From an uncultured Rubrivivax sp. (lineage in GTDB: Bacteria; Pseudomonadota; Gammaproteobacteria; Burkholderiales; Burkholderiaceae_C): a stretch of DNA of 13,891 nt. Each line of letters begins with the position of its first letter. The first letter of the stretch is position 1. Positions 1 to 7,833 of the stretch are shown in pieces. The notes beneath the pieces were generated by a model that was given only the letters and a program-made list of their open reading frames with translations, was not told the origin of the DNA and did no database searches. A program made the position numbers and the translations under genes. The DNA is taken from assembly GCA_937967345.1 (NCBI GenBank), contig CALBTN010000198.1, positions 1-13,891 of the forward strand, read 5' to 3'.

Positions 1-617
1 TCGTGATTCCGTTCGAGGACGAGGCGCAGATCGAGCTCAACCCGTTCTTCGCGCCCAGCGCCGGCATCGTGCCGCAACTCGAGGCGGCCATGGATGAACT
101 GCGGCGCTCGGGCGACTCTTGCGGTGCACGGTTGACCGTCACCGCACGCGGCATGCCGCCAGGGCTGGGCGAGCCGGTGTACGACCGGCTCGACGCCGAC
201 ATCGCCTACGCGATGATGGGCCTGAACGCGGTCAAGGGCGTGGAGATCGGCGCCGGCTTTGGCTGCGTCACGCAAAAGGGCAGCGAGCACGGCGACGAGC
301 TGACGCCGCAGGGCTTTCGCAGCAACCATGCCGGCGGCGTGCTCGGCGGCATCTCCAGCGGCCAGGATCTGGTGGTGCACCTGGCGGTCAAGCCCACCAG
401 CTCGATCCGCATCGAACGCGATTCGATCGACCGCGCCGGCCAGCCGACGCGGGTGCGCACGATCGGCCGCCACGACCCCTGCGTGGGCATCCGCGCCACG
501 CCGATCGCCGAGGCGCTGCTCGCGCTGGTGGTGATGGACCACGCGCTGCGCCAGCGCGCGCAGTGCGCCGACGTGCAGCTGCCGCTGCCGCCGATTGCCG
601 CGAGCAGCGGCGCTTGA
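1..617 (+). CDS. aroC: Chorismate synthase, C-terminal part (5' end outside window)
   Basis: Converts 5-enolpyruvylshikimate-3-phosphate to chorismate, the last step of the shikimate pathway, in the cytoplasm with reduced FMN. The first full codon is at position 3 and the frame is open to the window edge, so the GTG there is not a real start. 204 residues are visible, against about 360 in the whole enzyme. Conserved blocks appear in order: GEPVYDRLDADIAYAMMG, GVEIGAGF, FRSNHAGGVLGGISSGQ, AVKPTSSI, and the C-terminal GRHDPCVGIRATPIAEA signature. The stop lies 19 bp before trkA on the same strand, so the two may be co-transcribed although their functions are unrelated. There is no sign of damage. 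The family call is essentially certain; only the N-terminus is unseen. Confidence 0.97.
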   Translation, partial: VIPFEDEAQIELNPFFAPSAGIVPQLEAAMDELRRSGDSCGARLTVTARGMPPGLGEPVYDRLDADIAYAMMGLNAVKGVEIGAGFGCVTQKGSEHGDELTPQGFRSNHAGGVLGGISSGQDLVVHLAVKPTSSIRIERDSIDRAGQPTRVRTIGRHDPCVGIRATPIAEALLALVVMDHALRQRAQCADVQLPLPPIAASSGA

Positions 618-636
618 GCCGCGCCGTGCTGCCGCC

Positions 637-2061
637 ATGAAGGTGCTGATCCTTGGCGCGGGGCGGGTCGGCGAGAGCGTGGCCGAAAGCCTGGTGTCGG
701 AGCACAACGACATCACCGTGATCGATACCGACGCCAAGCGGCTGGCGCTGCTGCAAGACCGCATGGACCTGCGCGGCGTGGTCGGCAACGGCATCCAGCC
801 GTCGGTGTTGCGCGAGGCCGGCGCCGACGACGCCGACATGCTGATCGCCTGCGCGCCGATGGACGAGACCAACCTGGTGGCGTGCAAGATCGCCGCCGAG
901 GTGTTCGGCATCCAGCGGCGCATCGCGCGCGTGCGCAGCCCCGAGTTCGTCGACGGCAGCGAGCTGATGCGCAAGGAAGGCTTCGCGGTCGACGAGCTGA
1001 TCTGCCCTGAGGCCAGCCTGACCACGTACATCGGCAAGCTGATCCAGTACCCCGAGGCGCTGCAGGTGCTGGAGTTCGCGCAGGCGCGCGTCAGCCTGAT
1101 CGCGGTGCGCGCGATGGACGGCGCGCCGATGGTGCAGCACGTGATCTCCGAGCTGCCGTCGCTGGTGCCGAATCTGCCGATGCGCATCGTCGCGATCTAC
1201 CGGCGCGACGTGCGCGGCCACGACGTGCAGATCGTGTGCGACGGCAGCACGCGCATCGAACTGGGCGACGAGCTGTTCGTGCTGGCAGCCAGCCAGCACG
1301 TGCGCGCGGTGCTGGACGCGCTGCACCAGCGCAGCCGGCCGGTGCGGCAGGTGATCGTGGCCGGCGGCGGGCGCGTCGGCCTGCGCCTGACGCGGCAGAT
1401 CGCGCACGAGTGCCACGTCAAGCTGATCGAGGCCGGCGCCGAGCGCTGCGACTACCTCAGCAGCGAGCTGGCGGGCGCAGCGCTGGTGCTGCACGGCGAC
1501 TCCACCGACGAGGACCTGCTCGAGCGCGAACGCGTGCACGACACCGACCTGTTCCTGGCGCTGACCAGCGACGACGAGGACAACATCATGTCGTGCCTGC
1601 TGGCCAAGCGCATGGGCGCGAGCCGCGTGCTGGCGCTGATCAACCGGCGCAGCTACGCCGACCTGGTGCAAGGCCCGGGCACGCAGATCGACATCGCGGT
1701 GTCGCCGGCGCAGACCATCATCGGCGAGCTGCTCGCGCACGTGCGCCGCGGCGACGTGGCCGCGGTGTACAGCCTGCGCCGCGGCGACGCCGAGGCGCTG
1801 GAGGCGGTGGTGCGCGGCGACGAGAAGAGTTCCAAGCTGGTCGGCCGGCGCATCGAGCAGCTGGCGCTGCCGCCGGGCGCGGCGATCGGTGCGATCGTGC
1901 GCGAGGGGCCCGGGGCCGACCTGAAGCCGGCGTGGGAGGTGATCATCGCGCACCACGACACCGTGATCCGCAGCGGCGACCATGTCATCGTGTTCCTGCC
2001 GCGCAAGCGCATGGTGCGGCAGATCGAGAAGCTGTTCCAGGTCGGCGCGACCTTCTTCTGA
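637..2061 (+). CDS. trkA: Trk potassium uptake regulatory subunit TrkA
   Basis: Peripheral NAD(H)-binding subunit that gates the TrkH potassium channel at the inner membrane. The protein has 474 residues (E. coli TrkA is about 458) and the expected duplicated RCK layout. The first Rossmann repeat begins at residue 3 with VLILGAGRVG (glycines 7, 9, 12) and the second at residue 239 with VIVAGGGRVG (glycines 243, 245, 248). A TrkA-C type domain follows each. The start at 637 is chosen because the Rossmann strand begins immediately after this Met, as in the family; an upstream in-frame start at 595 would overlap aroC and add an unlikely Ala/Arg stretch. No strong ribosome-binding site is visible. 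trkH follows after 30 bp, so both subunits are probably made from one transcript. Confidence 0.95.
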   Translation: MKVLILGAGRVGESVAESLVSEHNDITVIDTDAKRLALLQDRMDLRGVVGNGIQPSVLREAGADDADMLIACAPMDETNLVACKIAAEVFGIQRRIARVRSPEFVDGSELMRKEGFAVDELICPEASLTTYIGKLIQYPEALQVLEFAQARVSLIAVRAMDGAPMVQHVISELPSLVPNLPMRIVAIYRRDVRGHDVQIVCDGSTRIELGDELFVLAASQHVRAVLDALHQRSRPVRQVIVAGGGRVGLRLTRQIAHECHVKLIEAGAERCDYLSSELAGAALVLHGDSTDEDLLERERVHDTDLFLALTSDDEDNIMSCLLAKRMGASRVLALINRRSYADLVQGPGTQIDIAVSPAQTIIGELLAHVRRGDVAAVYSLRRGDAEALEAVVRGDEKSSKLVGRRIEQLALPPGAAIGAIVREGPGADLKPAWEVIIAHHDTVIRSGDHVIVFLPRKRMVRQIEKLFQVGATFF

Positions 2062-2091
2062 CCCGTGCGGCGCCTTCGCCATCACGCTGTC

Positions 2092-3549
2092 ATGAATCTG
2101 CCGCTGGCCGTCACCGCGCTGGTCGGGCGCATGCTGGTGATGTTCGCGCTGCTGTTCGCGGTGCCGCTGGGCTTTGCGCTGAGCGAGCACGATCCGGGCG
2201 AGATGGCCTTCATCGTGTCGATGGGCTTCACCCTGGGCGCCGGCGTGCTGCTGACGCTGGCCACCCGGCGCTTCAAGCGTGAACTGCAGGTGCGCGACGG
2301 CTTCGTGCTGGTGGTGCTGATCTGGCTGGTGCTGCCGGCGGTTGCCGCGCTGCCGCTGTGGCTGGCGATTCCGGGCATCAGCGCCACCGACGCGTACTTC
2401 GAGGCGATGTCGGGCTTTACCGCCACCGGCGCAACGCTGCTGTCGGGCCTGGACCGGCTGCCGCTGTCGGTCAACGTCTGGCGTTGCTTCCTGCAGCTGG
2501 TCGGCGGCCTGGGCATCATCGTGCTGGCGGTGGCGATCCTGCCGCTGCTGGGCATCGGTGCGGCGCAGCTGTTCAAGGCCGAGATGACCGGCCCGATGAA
2601 GGACACGCGGCTGACGCCGCGCATTGCCGAGACCGCGCGCGGCCTGTGGACCGTGTATTTCGTCGGCTGCATCGCCTGCATGTTCGCCTACCGCTGGGCC
2701 GGCATGAGTTGGCCCGACGCGTTCATGCACATGTGCACCACGATGAGCACGGCCGGGTTCTCGTCGCATGACGCCAGCTTCGGCTACTGGAATTCGCCGC
2801 TGATCGAAGGCGTGTCGGTGTTCTTCATGATGCTGGCCGGCGTCAGCGTGGCGCTGTACTTCCTGGCCTGGCGGCGGCGTTCGCTGGCGCCGCTGTGGCG
2901 CAACACCGAGGCGCGCGCTTTCGTCGGCGTGATGGCCGCCAGCGTGCTGCTGATCTCGCTGTACCTGTGGCTGGACGGCATCTATGACGACTACCGCGTG
3001 GCGCTGCGGCACACCCTGTTCCACGTGGTGTCGGTGGGCACGACCACCGGCTACGCGACCCAGGACTACACGCAGTGGCCGCCGTTTTCATCGCTGCTGA
3101 TGATCCTGCTGGGGTGCTTCGCCACCTGCGGCGGCTCCACCGGCGGCGGCATCAAGATGATGCGCATGCTGCTGCTGCTCAAGCAGGTGCGGCGCGAGCT
3201 GGTGCGCATCGTGCATCCGAGCGTGGTCAACCCGGTGGTCATCGGCGGCCAGGTGGTGCCGCTGCGCGCGATGCAAAACGTCATCGCCTTCATGATGGTC
3301 TACGGCGCCACGCTGGTGGTGCTGACGATGGCGATGCTGTTCAGCGGGCTGGAGCCGATCACCGCGTTCACCGCGGTGGTGGCCTGCCTGAACAACATCG
3401 GTCCCGGCCTGGGCGATGTCGGCCCTGCGGTCAACTACGGCGGGCTCAGCGACTTCCAGACCTGGGTGTGCACCTTCGCGATGGTGCTGGGGCGGCTGGA
3501 GTTGCTGTCGCTGCTGGTGCTGTTCACGCCGCAGTTCTGGCGCGGCTGA
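2092..3549 (+). CDS. trkH: Trk potassium uptake membrane subunit TrkH
   Basis: Potassium-conducting integral membrane subunit that works with TrkA. It has 485 residues, matching the usual TrkH length of about 483. All four pore-loop repeats can be read, each with the selectivity-filter glycine region: SGFTATGATL (from residue 107), MSTAGFSS (from 218), VSVGTTTGYAT (from 313) and CLNNIGPGLGD (from 432). The glycine-rich GGSTGGGIKMMR segment between loops 3 and 4 is the TrkH/KtrB gating region. The ATG at 2092 is preferred to the in-frame GTG at 2065, because the sequence from 2092 starts with the first hydrophobic helix. It lies 30 bp after trkA on the same strand, so the two genes form a transporter operon. 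It is convergent with the minus-strand gene that ends at 3671. Confidence 0.96.
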   Translation: MNLPLAVTALVGRMLVMFALLFAVPLGFALSEHDPGEMAFIVSMGFTLGAGVLLTLATRRFKRELQVRDGFVLVVLIWLVLPAVAALPLWLAIPGISATDAYFEAMSGFTATGATLLSGLDRLPLSVNVWRCFLQLVGGLGIIVLAVAILPLLGIGAAQLFKAEMTGPMKDTRLTPRIAETARGLWTVYFVGCIACMFAYRWAGMSWPDAFMHMCTTMSTAGFSSHDASFGYWNSPLIEGVSVFFMMLAGVSVALYFLAWRRRSLAPLWRNTEARAFVGVMAASVLLISLYLWLDGIYDDYRVALRHTLFHVVSVGTTTGYATQDYTQWPPFSSLLMILLGCFATCGGSTGGGIKMMRMLLLLKQVRRELVRIVHPSVVNPVVIGGQVVPLRAMQNVIAFMMVYGATLVVLTMAMLFSGLEPITAFTAVVACLNNIGPGLGDVGPAVNYGGLSDFQTWVCTFAMVLGRLELLSLLVLFTPQFWRG

Positions 3550-3670
3550 CGGGCCGTGACGCATTGCGCGTCTTGGCTGTCGTCAGCACCCCGGGGCAGC
3601 AGCGGCGAATGAACCTGGTGTCGGCCTTGCGCCGAGCTTGCGGCTCTTCAGCCCTGAGCGCATCCAGCCA

Positions 3671-5170
3671 TCAGGCCAGCCGCTGCACCGCCTGCGCGAT
3701 CGCCGCCAGCTTGGCCTCGGCCACCTGCATCGAGCAGATCGGGTTGTCGGCAAAGGTGGCGAAGCCGCAGTCGGGGTGCAGCAGCAGCCGCTCGGCGCCG
3801 AACAGCGCCTTCGCCCGCGCGATCTGCGCCGCGATCGCGTCTACCGGCTCGATGGCCGCGTGCTTCTGGTTGACCACGCCGATGCCGATGCGCGCGTCGG
3901 CCGGCAGCTGCTGCAGCAGCGCCATGTCGCCGGCGCGCGGCGTGCAGGCTTCGAGCAAGTAGGCCCCCACCCGCATGCCGGCCAGCGTGGCCAGCAGCGG
4001 CGCGTAGCTGCCGGCCAGCGCCACCGACTCGTCGGGGGTCCAGTTGCCGCGGCACACGTGCAGCGCGATGCGCTCGCGCGGCAGGCCCGCGACGGCCGCA
4101 TTGACCAGCTCGCGCGCGAAACCCAACTCGTGCTCGGGCCCGGCCGACTCCGACAGCGCGCCGCACATGAAGCTGCGCTTGTTCTTCGGCCCGCTGAACA
4201 CCACCTCGCACAGGACCGGCTCGTCGAGCTGGACCAGCGTGGCTCCGGCGTCCAGCAGCTCGGCCACCTCCTCGCGCAGCACGCGCACGATGTCGGCGGC
4301 GATCTGCTCGCGCGTGGCGTACACGCTGTCGGCGATGCAGTCCATCCACATCGTGCGCGTCAGCAGGTACGGTCCGGGCAGCGCCACCTTGACCGGCGCG
4401 GTGGTGAGCGTGCGCAGGAAGTCCAGCTCGTGCACCGCCAGCGGCCGGCTGCGCCGGATGCGGCCGAACACGCCGGGGTGGCGCACCTCGGCCGCGGGCA
4501 CGTCCAGCGCACGCAGCTCGGCTTCGAACGCGGCCGGATCCTCCACCAGCGGCAGCAGGTCGGTCAGCGGCACGAGCTGGCAGTTGTCCAGCCGCGTGGC
4601 GACGAAGCTGGCGTAGCTGTCGCGCCGCTGCTCGCCGTCGGTGAACAGCGTGGCGCCAGCGCGCTGCTGCGCGGCGGCGATCAGGCGCACCGCGTCGTCG
4701 GCCGTGTCCTGGAAGGCGGCGTCGTCCAGCCGGCCCTGCACGTGCGCGTGCATCGCATCCATCAGCCAGCGCGGGCGCGGCCAGCTGCCGATGCCGGTGA
4801 TGGCCAGCGGCGGCAGCGCCGGTGCCGCTACCGGGGCGCGGCGGACCGGCGCCGCGGCCGCGTCCGGCGCCGCGGCGCGGACCGGCGCGGCCGGTGCCGA
4901 CGTGCGTTGGGCCAGTGCGCCCTTGCAGACCAGGAAGCTGCGCTGCTTGCCCTGCCGCGTCCACGACACCAGCTGGTTGCGCGTCATGCGGCACCAGGCC
5001 GGCAGATCCTCGTCGACCGAGGTCTCGGTCGAGCGGATCTCGAGCAGGCCGCCCGGCGGCAGCGGGTCGATGTGCTTGCGGATCAGCAGCAGCAGCCCGT
5101 TGCCGCAGTCGAGATCGCCGCCGTCGAAGGCGACGTCGGCGTGGAGGTCATGCGCGGCGCTGGGTTGCAT
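3671..5170 (-). CDS. TusA-like domain fused to MetE-type (cobalamin-independent methionine synthase family) methyltransferase domain
   Basis: 499 residues in two parts. Residues 10-85 resemble TusA/SirA sulfur carriers: the catalytic-cysteine region reads GGDLDCGNGLLLLIRK (Cys22), followed by the LPAWCRMTR block (Cys60). The usual CPxP is replaced by CGNG. An Ala/Pro/Arg-rich linker spans about 88-120. From 123 a MetE C-terminal-type barrel begins (ITGIGSWPRP). The zinc ligands of MetE all have counterparts: His371 and Cys373 (HVCRGNW), Glu407 (LLEACTPRAGD) and Cys468 (HPDCGFATF). Two residues that bind homocysteine in MetE also have counterparts: Glu180 (DGEQRRDSY) and Asp316 (QLDEPVL). The MetE N-terminal half is absent. 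The gene ends a minus-strand block, 19 bp after the dsrE-like gene. A zinc-thiolate alkyl transfer is expected from the family; the substrate and the role of the carrier domain are unknown. It could be a folate-independent methionine synthase or a thiol-alkyl lyase. Confidence 0.88.
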   Translation of the reverse strand: MQPSAAHDLHADVAFDGGDLDCGNGLLLLIRKHIDPLPPGGLLEIRSTETSVDEDLPAWCRMTRNQLVSWTRQGKQRSFLVCKGALAQRTSAPAAPVRAAAPDAAAAPVRRAPVAAPALPPLAITGIGSWPRPRWLMDAMHAHVQGRLDDAAFQDTADDAVRLIAAAQQRAGATLFTDGEQRRDSYASFVATRLDNCQLVPLTDLLPLVEDPAAFEAELRALDVPAAEVRHPGVFGRIRRSRPLAVHELDFLRTLTTAPVKVALPGPYLLTRTMWMDCIADSVYATREQIAADIVRVLREEVAELLDAGATLVQLDEPVLCEVVFSGPKNKRSFMCGALSESAGPEHELGFARELVNAAVAGLPRERIALHVCRGNWTPDESVALAGSYAPLLATLAGMRVGAYLLEACTPRAGDMALLQQLPADARIGIGVVNQKHAAIEPVDAIAAQIARAKALFGAERLLLHPDCGFATFADNPICSMQVAEAKLAAIAQAVQRLA

Positions 5171-5189
5171 GCGGCGGCAAGCGCTGGGC

Positions 5190-5552
5190 TCAGTAGCTGA
5201 TGCTGGGGCACCTGTCGCCCATGAACTCCACCAGCTTGGCGCCGCCGACCATCACCGCGCCGTCGACCAGCGCGTTCTCGTCGAGCTTGCGCTTCTTGAA
5301 GCACGGCGAGCACACGTAGATCTTGCCGCCGGCCTTGGCGAAGTTGGCGATCAGGTCTTTCAGCGGTGCGAAGCCGTCCTCGTGAATGTCGTCGGCGTAG
5401 CCGGGCTGTGACAGGCGCACCCCTTCGATCGACAGGAACACCACCGTGTCCTTGTCCGACGCGGCGGCCGCGTTGGCGACGACGAAGGCGACGGTTGCCT
5501 TGTCCGGGTCGTTCTTGGCGTGGGTCAGGTTGACGACGAATTTTCCAGCCAT
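5190..5552 (-). CDS. DsrE/DsrF-like small sulfur-relay protein
   Basis: 120-residue soluble protein of the DsrE/DsrF/YchN type. Members of this fold carry sulfur as cysteine persulfide, usually passing it to or from TusA-type proteins. It starts with a beta strand (KFVVNLTHAKNDP) and has a central VVFLSIEGVRL strand and a glycine-rich IANFAKAGGKIYV segment. This leads into CSPCFKKR (Cys81, Cys84), where DsrE relatives keep their reactive cysteine; Cys115 lies near the C-terminus (DRCPSISY). The start is the ATG at 5552, 33 bp after the small TusA-like gene and 19 bp before the TusA-MetE fusion, so the three are almost surely co-transcribed. Being flanked by two TusA-type domains supports a relay role. 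The subfamily (DsrE, DsrE2, YchN) is not certain. Confidence 0.85.
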   Translation of the reverse strand: MAGKFVVNLTHAKNDPDKATVAFVVANAAAASDKDTVVFLSIEGVRLSQPGYADDIHEDGFAPLKDLIANFAKAGGKIYVCSPCFKKRKLDENALVDGAVMVGGAKLVEFMGDRCPSISY

Positions 5553-5585
5553 GGGGGGTCTCTCGTGTGGGCAGTGGGGAAGGGG

Positions 5586-5813
5586 TCAAGCCGGGCGGCG
5601 CGCCCGGATCCAGTACGCGGGCGGCGCGGCTTGCAGCAGTTCGTGCCGCGTCATGCGGCAGTACGCGGGAATGTCCTCGGGCGCGCCGGCATCGGTGGCG
5701 GTGAGCTTGAGCACCTGGCCCGGCATCGCCTGCAGTCGCATGCGCAGTTCGATCACCAGTTCACCGCAGCCCATCTCGCCAGCGTTCCAGGATTGGTCTT
5801 CGGTGATCGGCAT
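5586..5813 (-). CDS. TusA/SirA-like small sulfur carrier with Cys-Gly motif
   Basis: 75-residue protein about the size of E. coli TusA (81). The reactive-cysteine region reads AGEMGCGELVIELRMRL (Cys16). A glycine-proline turn (AMPGQ), a strand, then EDIPAYCRMTRHELL (Cys52) follow, which parallels the TusA block DIPxFC...HEL. The usual CPxP is CGEL here, and the neighbouring fusion protein shares both the Cys-Gly form and the PAxCRMTR block, so the two domains are likely paralogues. Start: the ATG at 5813 gives normal family length, although no clear Shine-Dalgarno sequence precedes it. It sits between the MFS transporter (62 bp upstream) and the dsrE-like gene (33 bp downstream). A carrier role in sulfur transfer is inferred from family and context. 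The Cys-Gly change may mean a different partner or a non-persulfide function. Confidence 0.82.
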   Translation of the reverse strand: MPITEDQSWNAGEMGCGELVIELRMRLQAMPGQVLKLTATDAGAPEDIPAYCRMTRHELLQAAPPAYWIRARRPA

Positions 5814-5850
5814 GCCGGCGCAGGAATGGGATGGCGGGGTTGCAGTGTAT

Positions 5851-5864
5851 GCGCCGCGCGGCGC
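5851..5864. repeat. 14-bp perfect palindrome between MFS and tusA-like genes
   Basis: GCGCCGCGCGGCGC is its own reverse complement. It lies about 11 bp past the MFS stop codon and 37 bp before the TusA-like start. It could fold in RNA and act as a processing or attenuation point that separates expression of the transporter from the sulfur-relay genes. There is no T run, and all-GC palindromes of this size are expected by chance in DNA this rich, so function is doubtful. Confidence 0.25.
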
Positions 5865-5875
5865 GCCAAGGCCGA

Positions 5876-7111
5876 TCAGCCCTTCGCCACGTCCGCTTTG
5901 GGCAGCCAGGCGAAGGCCAGCGCGCCGGCCACCAGCAGTGCGGCGATGGTCAGCATCACCGCGCTGAACAGGTCGACGCCGCGTGCCTGCGCCAGCGACG
6001 CGACCAGGCCGGTGAACCACTGCATCAGCGCCACGCCCATGAACATCGCCATCGTGAACAGCGCCAGCGCGCGCCCGACGATGGCCGGCGGGTAGGCGCT
6101 GCGCACTTCCGAGTACTGCAAGATCATGTAGCCCGACACCAGGCCGAGCAGCAGCATCAGGCCGACGTCGAGCGCGGCGTTGTCCGACACCGCGAGCACG
6201 ACGAACAGCGCCGCGCACAGCAGCGAATAGCCGATCAAGCGCCGGCGCCGCGCGTGGCCGCCGGGGTCGAAACGGCCGAACAGCGCGGGGCCGATCAGCG
6301 AGATCGCCGACACCACCAGCGCGACGTTGCCGCTGTCCACCAGCGAGAAGCCGTGGCGCTCGATCAGCAGCGGCCCGAGCCACAGGCCGCGCAGCGTGAT
6401 GAACGAGGCGTAGCACACGAACGACAGCGCGACGATGCCGGCGGTGTGCGGCAGCTTCAGCAGCGCCACGAAGGCCAGCGCCGCCTGACCCAGGCTCTCG
6501 CGCGGCGCCGCCGCGCGCTGCGCGATGTCCGGCTCGTGCACCTTCCATGCGACCAGCGCCCAGGCCGCCACCGAACACGCGGCGAGCACGAAGTAGGCCA
6601 CGCGCCAGGAGGTGGCTTCAACCAGCCAAGCCAGCGGCGTGCCGGTGGCCAGCAACCCGATGCCGCCCAGGCTCATGATCGTGCCCGACAGCGCGGTGAA
6701 GCGCGCCGGCGGGAAGTGCCGCGCGATGAACACCGTGCACACCAGGAACGCGGCGGCGCAGCCCACGCCGATCATCATCTGCGCCAGCATCAGCGTGGCG
6801 TAGCCCGGCGCCACCGCGGCGAGCAGCGCACCGGCGATGGCCAGCGGAAAGCTCGCCAGCAGCGTGCGGCGCACGCCGTGCAGGTCGATGCCGATGCCCA
6901 TGAACAGCTGCATCGCGCCGAACGCGAAGTGAAACGCGCCGGCAAAGCTGCCGAGCTGCTGCGGCGTCAGGTGCAGCTCGGCCTGCAGCGGTGCCGCCAG
7001 GATCGCCGCCACCGTGCGGAAGGCCTGGCTCATGGCGAAGGTGGCGGTCAACGCCAGCAGCATCACCACGGCCGATGCGCGTGCCGCCGGCGCGGCTGTG
7101 GCGCCGCTCAT
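5876..7111 (-). CDS. Major facilitator superfamily transporter
   Basis: 411-residue inner-membrane protein with about twelve hydrophobic helices in two halves of six. MFS features include the loop 2-3 region MGIGIDLHGVRRTLL after helix 2, a helix 4-type GVGCAAAFLVCTVFIARHFP segment, and a long charged central loop around residues 190-215 (VHEPDIAQRAAAPRES). The second half repeats the pattern, with the short basic loop GHARRRRLIGYS. The substrate cannot be told from sequence. The start codon lies only 6 bp after the stop of the transglutaminase-like gene, so the two are probably translationally coupled. It is upstream of the TusA/DsrE/MetE-like cassette on the same strand, which makes an organosulfur or thiol-related substrate possible, but this is inference from position only. 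Confidence 0.9.
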   Translation of the reverse strand: MSGATAAPAARASAVVMLLALTATFAMSQAFRTVAAILAAPLQAELHLTPQQLGSFAGAFHFAFGAMQLFMGIGIDLHGVRRTLLASFPLAIAGALLAAVAPGYATLMLAQMMIGVGCAAAFLVCTVFIARHFPPARFTALSGTIMSLGGIGLLATGTPLAWLVEATSWRVAYFVLAACSVAAWALVAWKVHEPDIAQRAAAPRESLGQAALAFVALLKLPHTAGIVALSFVCYASFITLRGLWLGPLLIERHGFSLVDSGNVALVVSAISLIGPALFGRFDPGGHARRRRLIGYSLLCAALFVVLAVSDNAALDVGLMLLLGLVSGYMILQYSEVRSAYPPAIVGRALALFTMAMFMGVALMQWFTGLVASLAQARGVDLFSAVMLTIAALLVAGALAFAWLPKADVAKG

Positions 7112-7117
7112 CGGCGA

Positions 7118-7816
7118 TCAGCGCGCGGCGCGTTCGGCGGCGGCGGCTTGCTCGGCCGCGGCTTCGGCCATGAAGTCGCCGTCCTGCGACAGCCGGTCCA
7201 GCGACAGGTTCGGGTAGTGCTGGGCAAAGCCGTCGAGGATGCGCTGCAGCGGCACGTCGTCGAAGGCGCCGTGCAGCGTCACGTATTCCATGTGGCGGTT
7301 GCCGGCGCGGTCGAAGGGGTGGTAGATCGAATCGGCGCGGCCGTCGAACTCCAGCGGCAGCAGGCCGAAGCGCTCGCACAGCTCGAGGTTGAAGGCCGGG
7401 GTGGATTTGACCCACGCATCGTCCAGCCAGATGTCGGTGTAGCCGTGCCAGACGAACAGGTCGGTGCCCATGCTGCGGCGCATGCGCTCGGTGGTCAGGT
7501 GGTTGCGCACGTCGGCGTAGCCCACGCGCGCCGGGATGCCCGCGGCCCGGCAGGCTGCCGCCAGCAGCGCCGCCTTGGGCACGCACCAGCCGTAGCCGTT
7601 GGCCAGCACCGTGCTGGCCTTCAGGCCGTGCACGCTCATGTCGATGCGGTAGGGGTCGTAGCGGAAGCCGTCGCGCACCGCGTAGTGCAGCGCGACCGCG
7701 CGCTCGCGGTCATCGCCGCCCCGCGCGTGCTCGCGGGCGAAGGCGATCACGCTCGGATGGTCGCTGTCGACCATGACCGCGGGTTGCAGCGACTCGGCAT
7801 TCGGTGAGCGGGACAT
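7118..7816 (-). CDS. Transglutaminase-like (cysteine protease fold) protein
   Basis: 232-residue protein with the core of the transglutaminase-like superfamily: the nucleophile Cys78 in NGYGWCVPKAALLAAACRAAGIPARVGYADV and the general-base His124 in FVWHGYTDIWLDDAWVK. In many relatives the third catalytic residue is an Asp in a W-x-x-x-D-P-T-F pattern. Here the matching stretch is WVKSTPAFN, with Thr139 at the Asp position. This may be a subfamily feature or may mean altered chemistry. No signal peptide or membrane segment is seen, so it is likely cytoplasmic. The C-terminus is rich in Ala and Glu (residues 217-232). The start at 7816 gives the sensible N-terminus MSRSPNAES but has only a weak upstream ribosome-binding site. 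It is tightly followed by the MFS gene. Substrate unknown; amide hydrolysis or transfer is the family expectation. Confidence 0.77.
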   Translation of the reverse strand: MSRSPNAESLQPAVMVDSDHPSVIAFAREHARGGDDRERAVALHYAVRDGFRYDPYRIDMSVHGLKASTVLANGYGWCVPKAALLAAACRAAGIPARVGYADVRNHLTTERMRRSMGTDLFVWHGYTDIWLDDAWVKSTPAFNLELCERFGLLPLEFDGRADSIYHPFDRAGNRHMEYVTLHGAFDDVPLQRILDGFAQHYPNLSLDRLSQDGDFMAEAAAEQAAAAERAAR

Positions 7817-7833
7817 CGGTTCGGCTTTCGTGA

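Noticed and set aside
595..636. Upstream in-frame start for trkA
   Set aside because: It would overlap the end of aroC and place an Ala/Arg-rich leader before a Rossmann strand that normally starts at the N-terminus.
388..3024. 878-codon open frame on the minus strand opposite aroC, trkA and trkH
   Set aside because: It is Arg/His/Gln/Ala-rich with no recognisable motif and lies exactly antisense to three well-identified genes. Long antisense frames are expected at this G+C content.
3558..3572. Stem-loop GACGC-ATTGC-GCGTC after trkH as a terminator
   Set aside because: Only a 5-bp stem and just two T residues follow, too weak to call; nothing stronger was found in the 121-bp convergent gap 3550-3670.
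3638..5200. 520-codon plus-strand frame opposite the TusA-MetE fusion
   Set aside because: No family features; the minus-strand frame holds the conserved zinc and substrate residues.
5831..7807. 658-codon plus-strand frame opposite the MFS and transglutaminase-like genes
   Set aside because: Gln/Arg/His-rich shadow composition, and the minus strand carries clear transmembrane and catalytic motifs.
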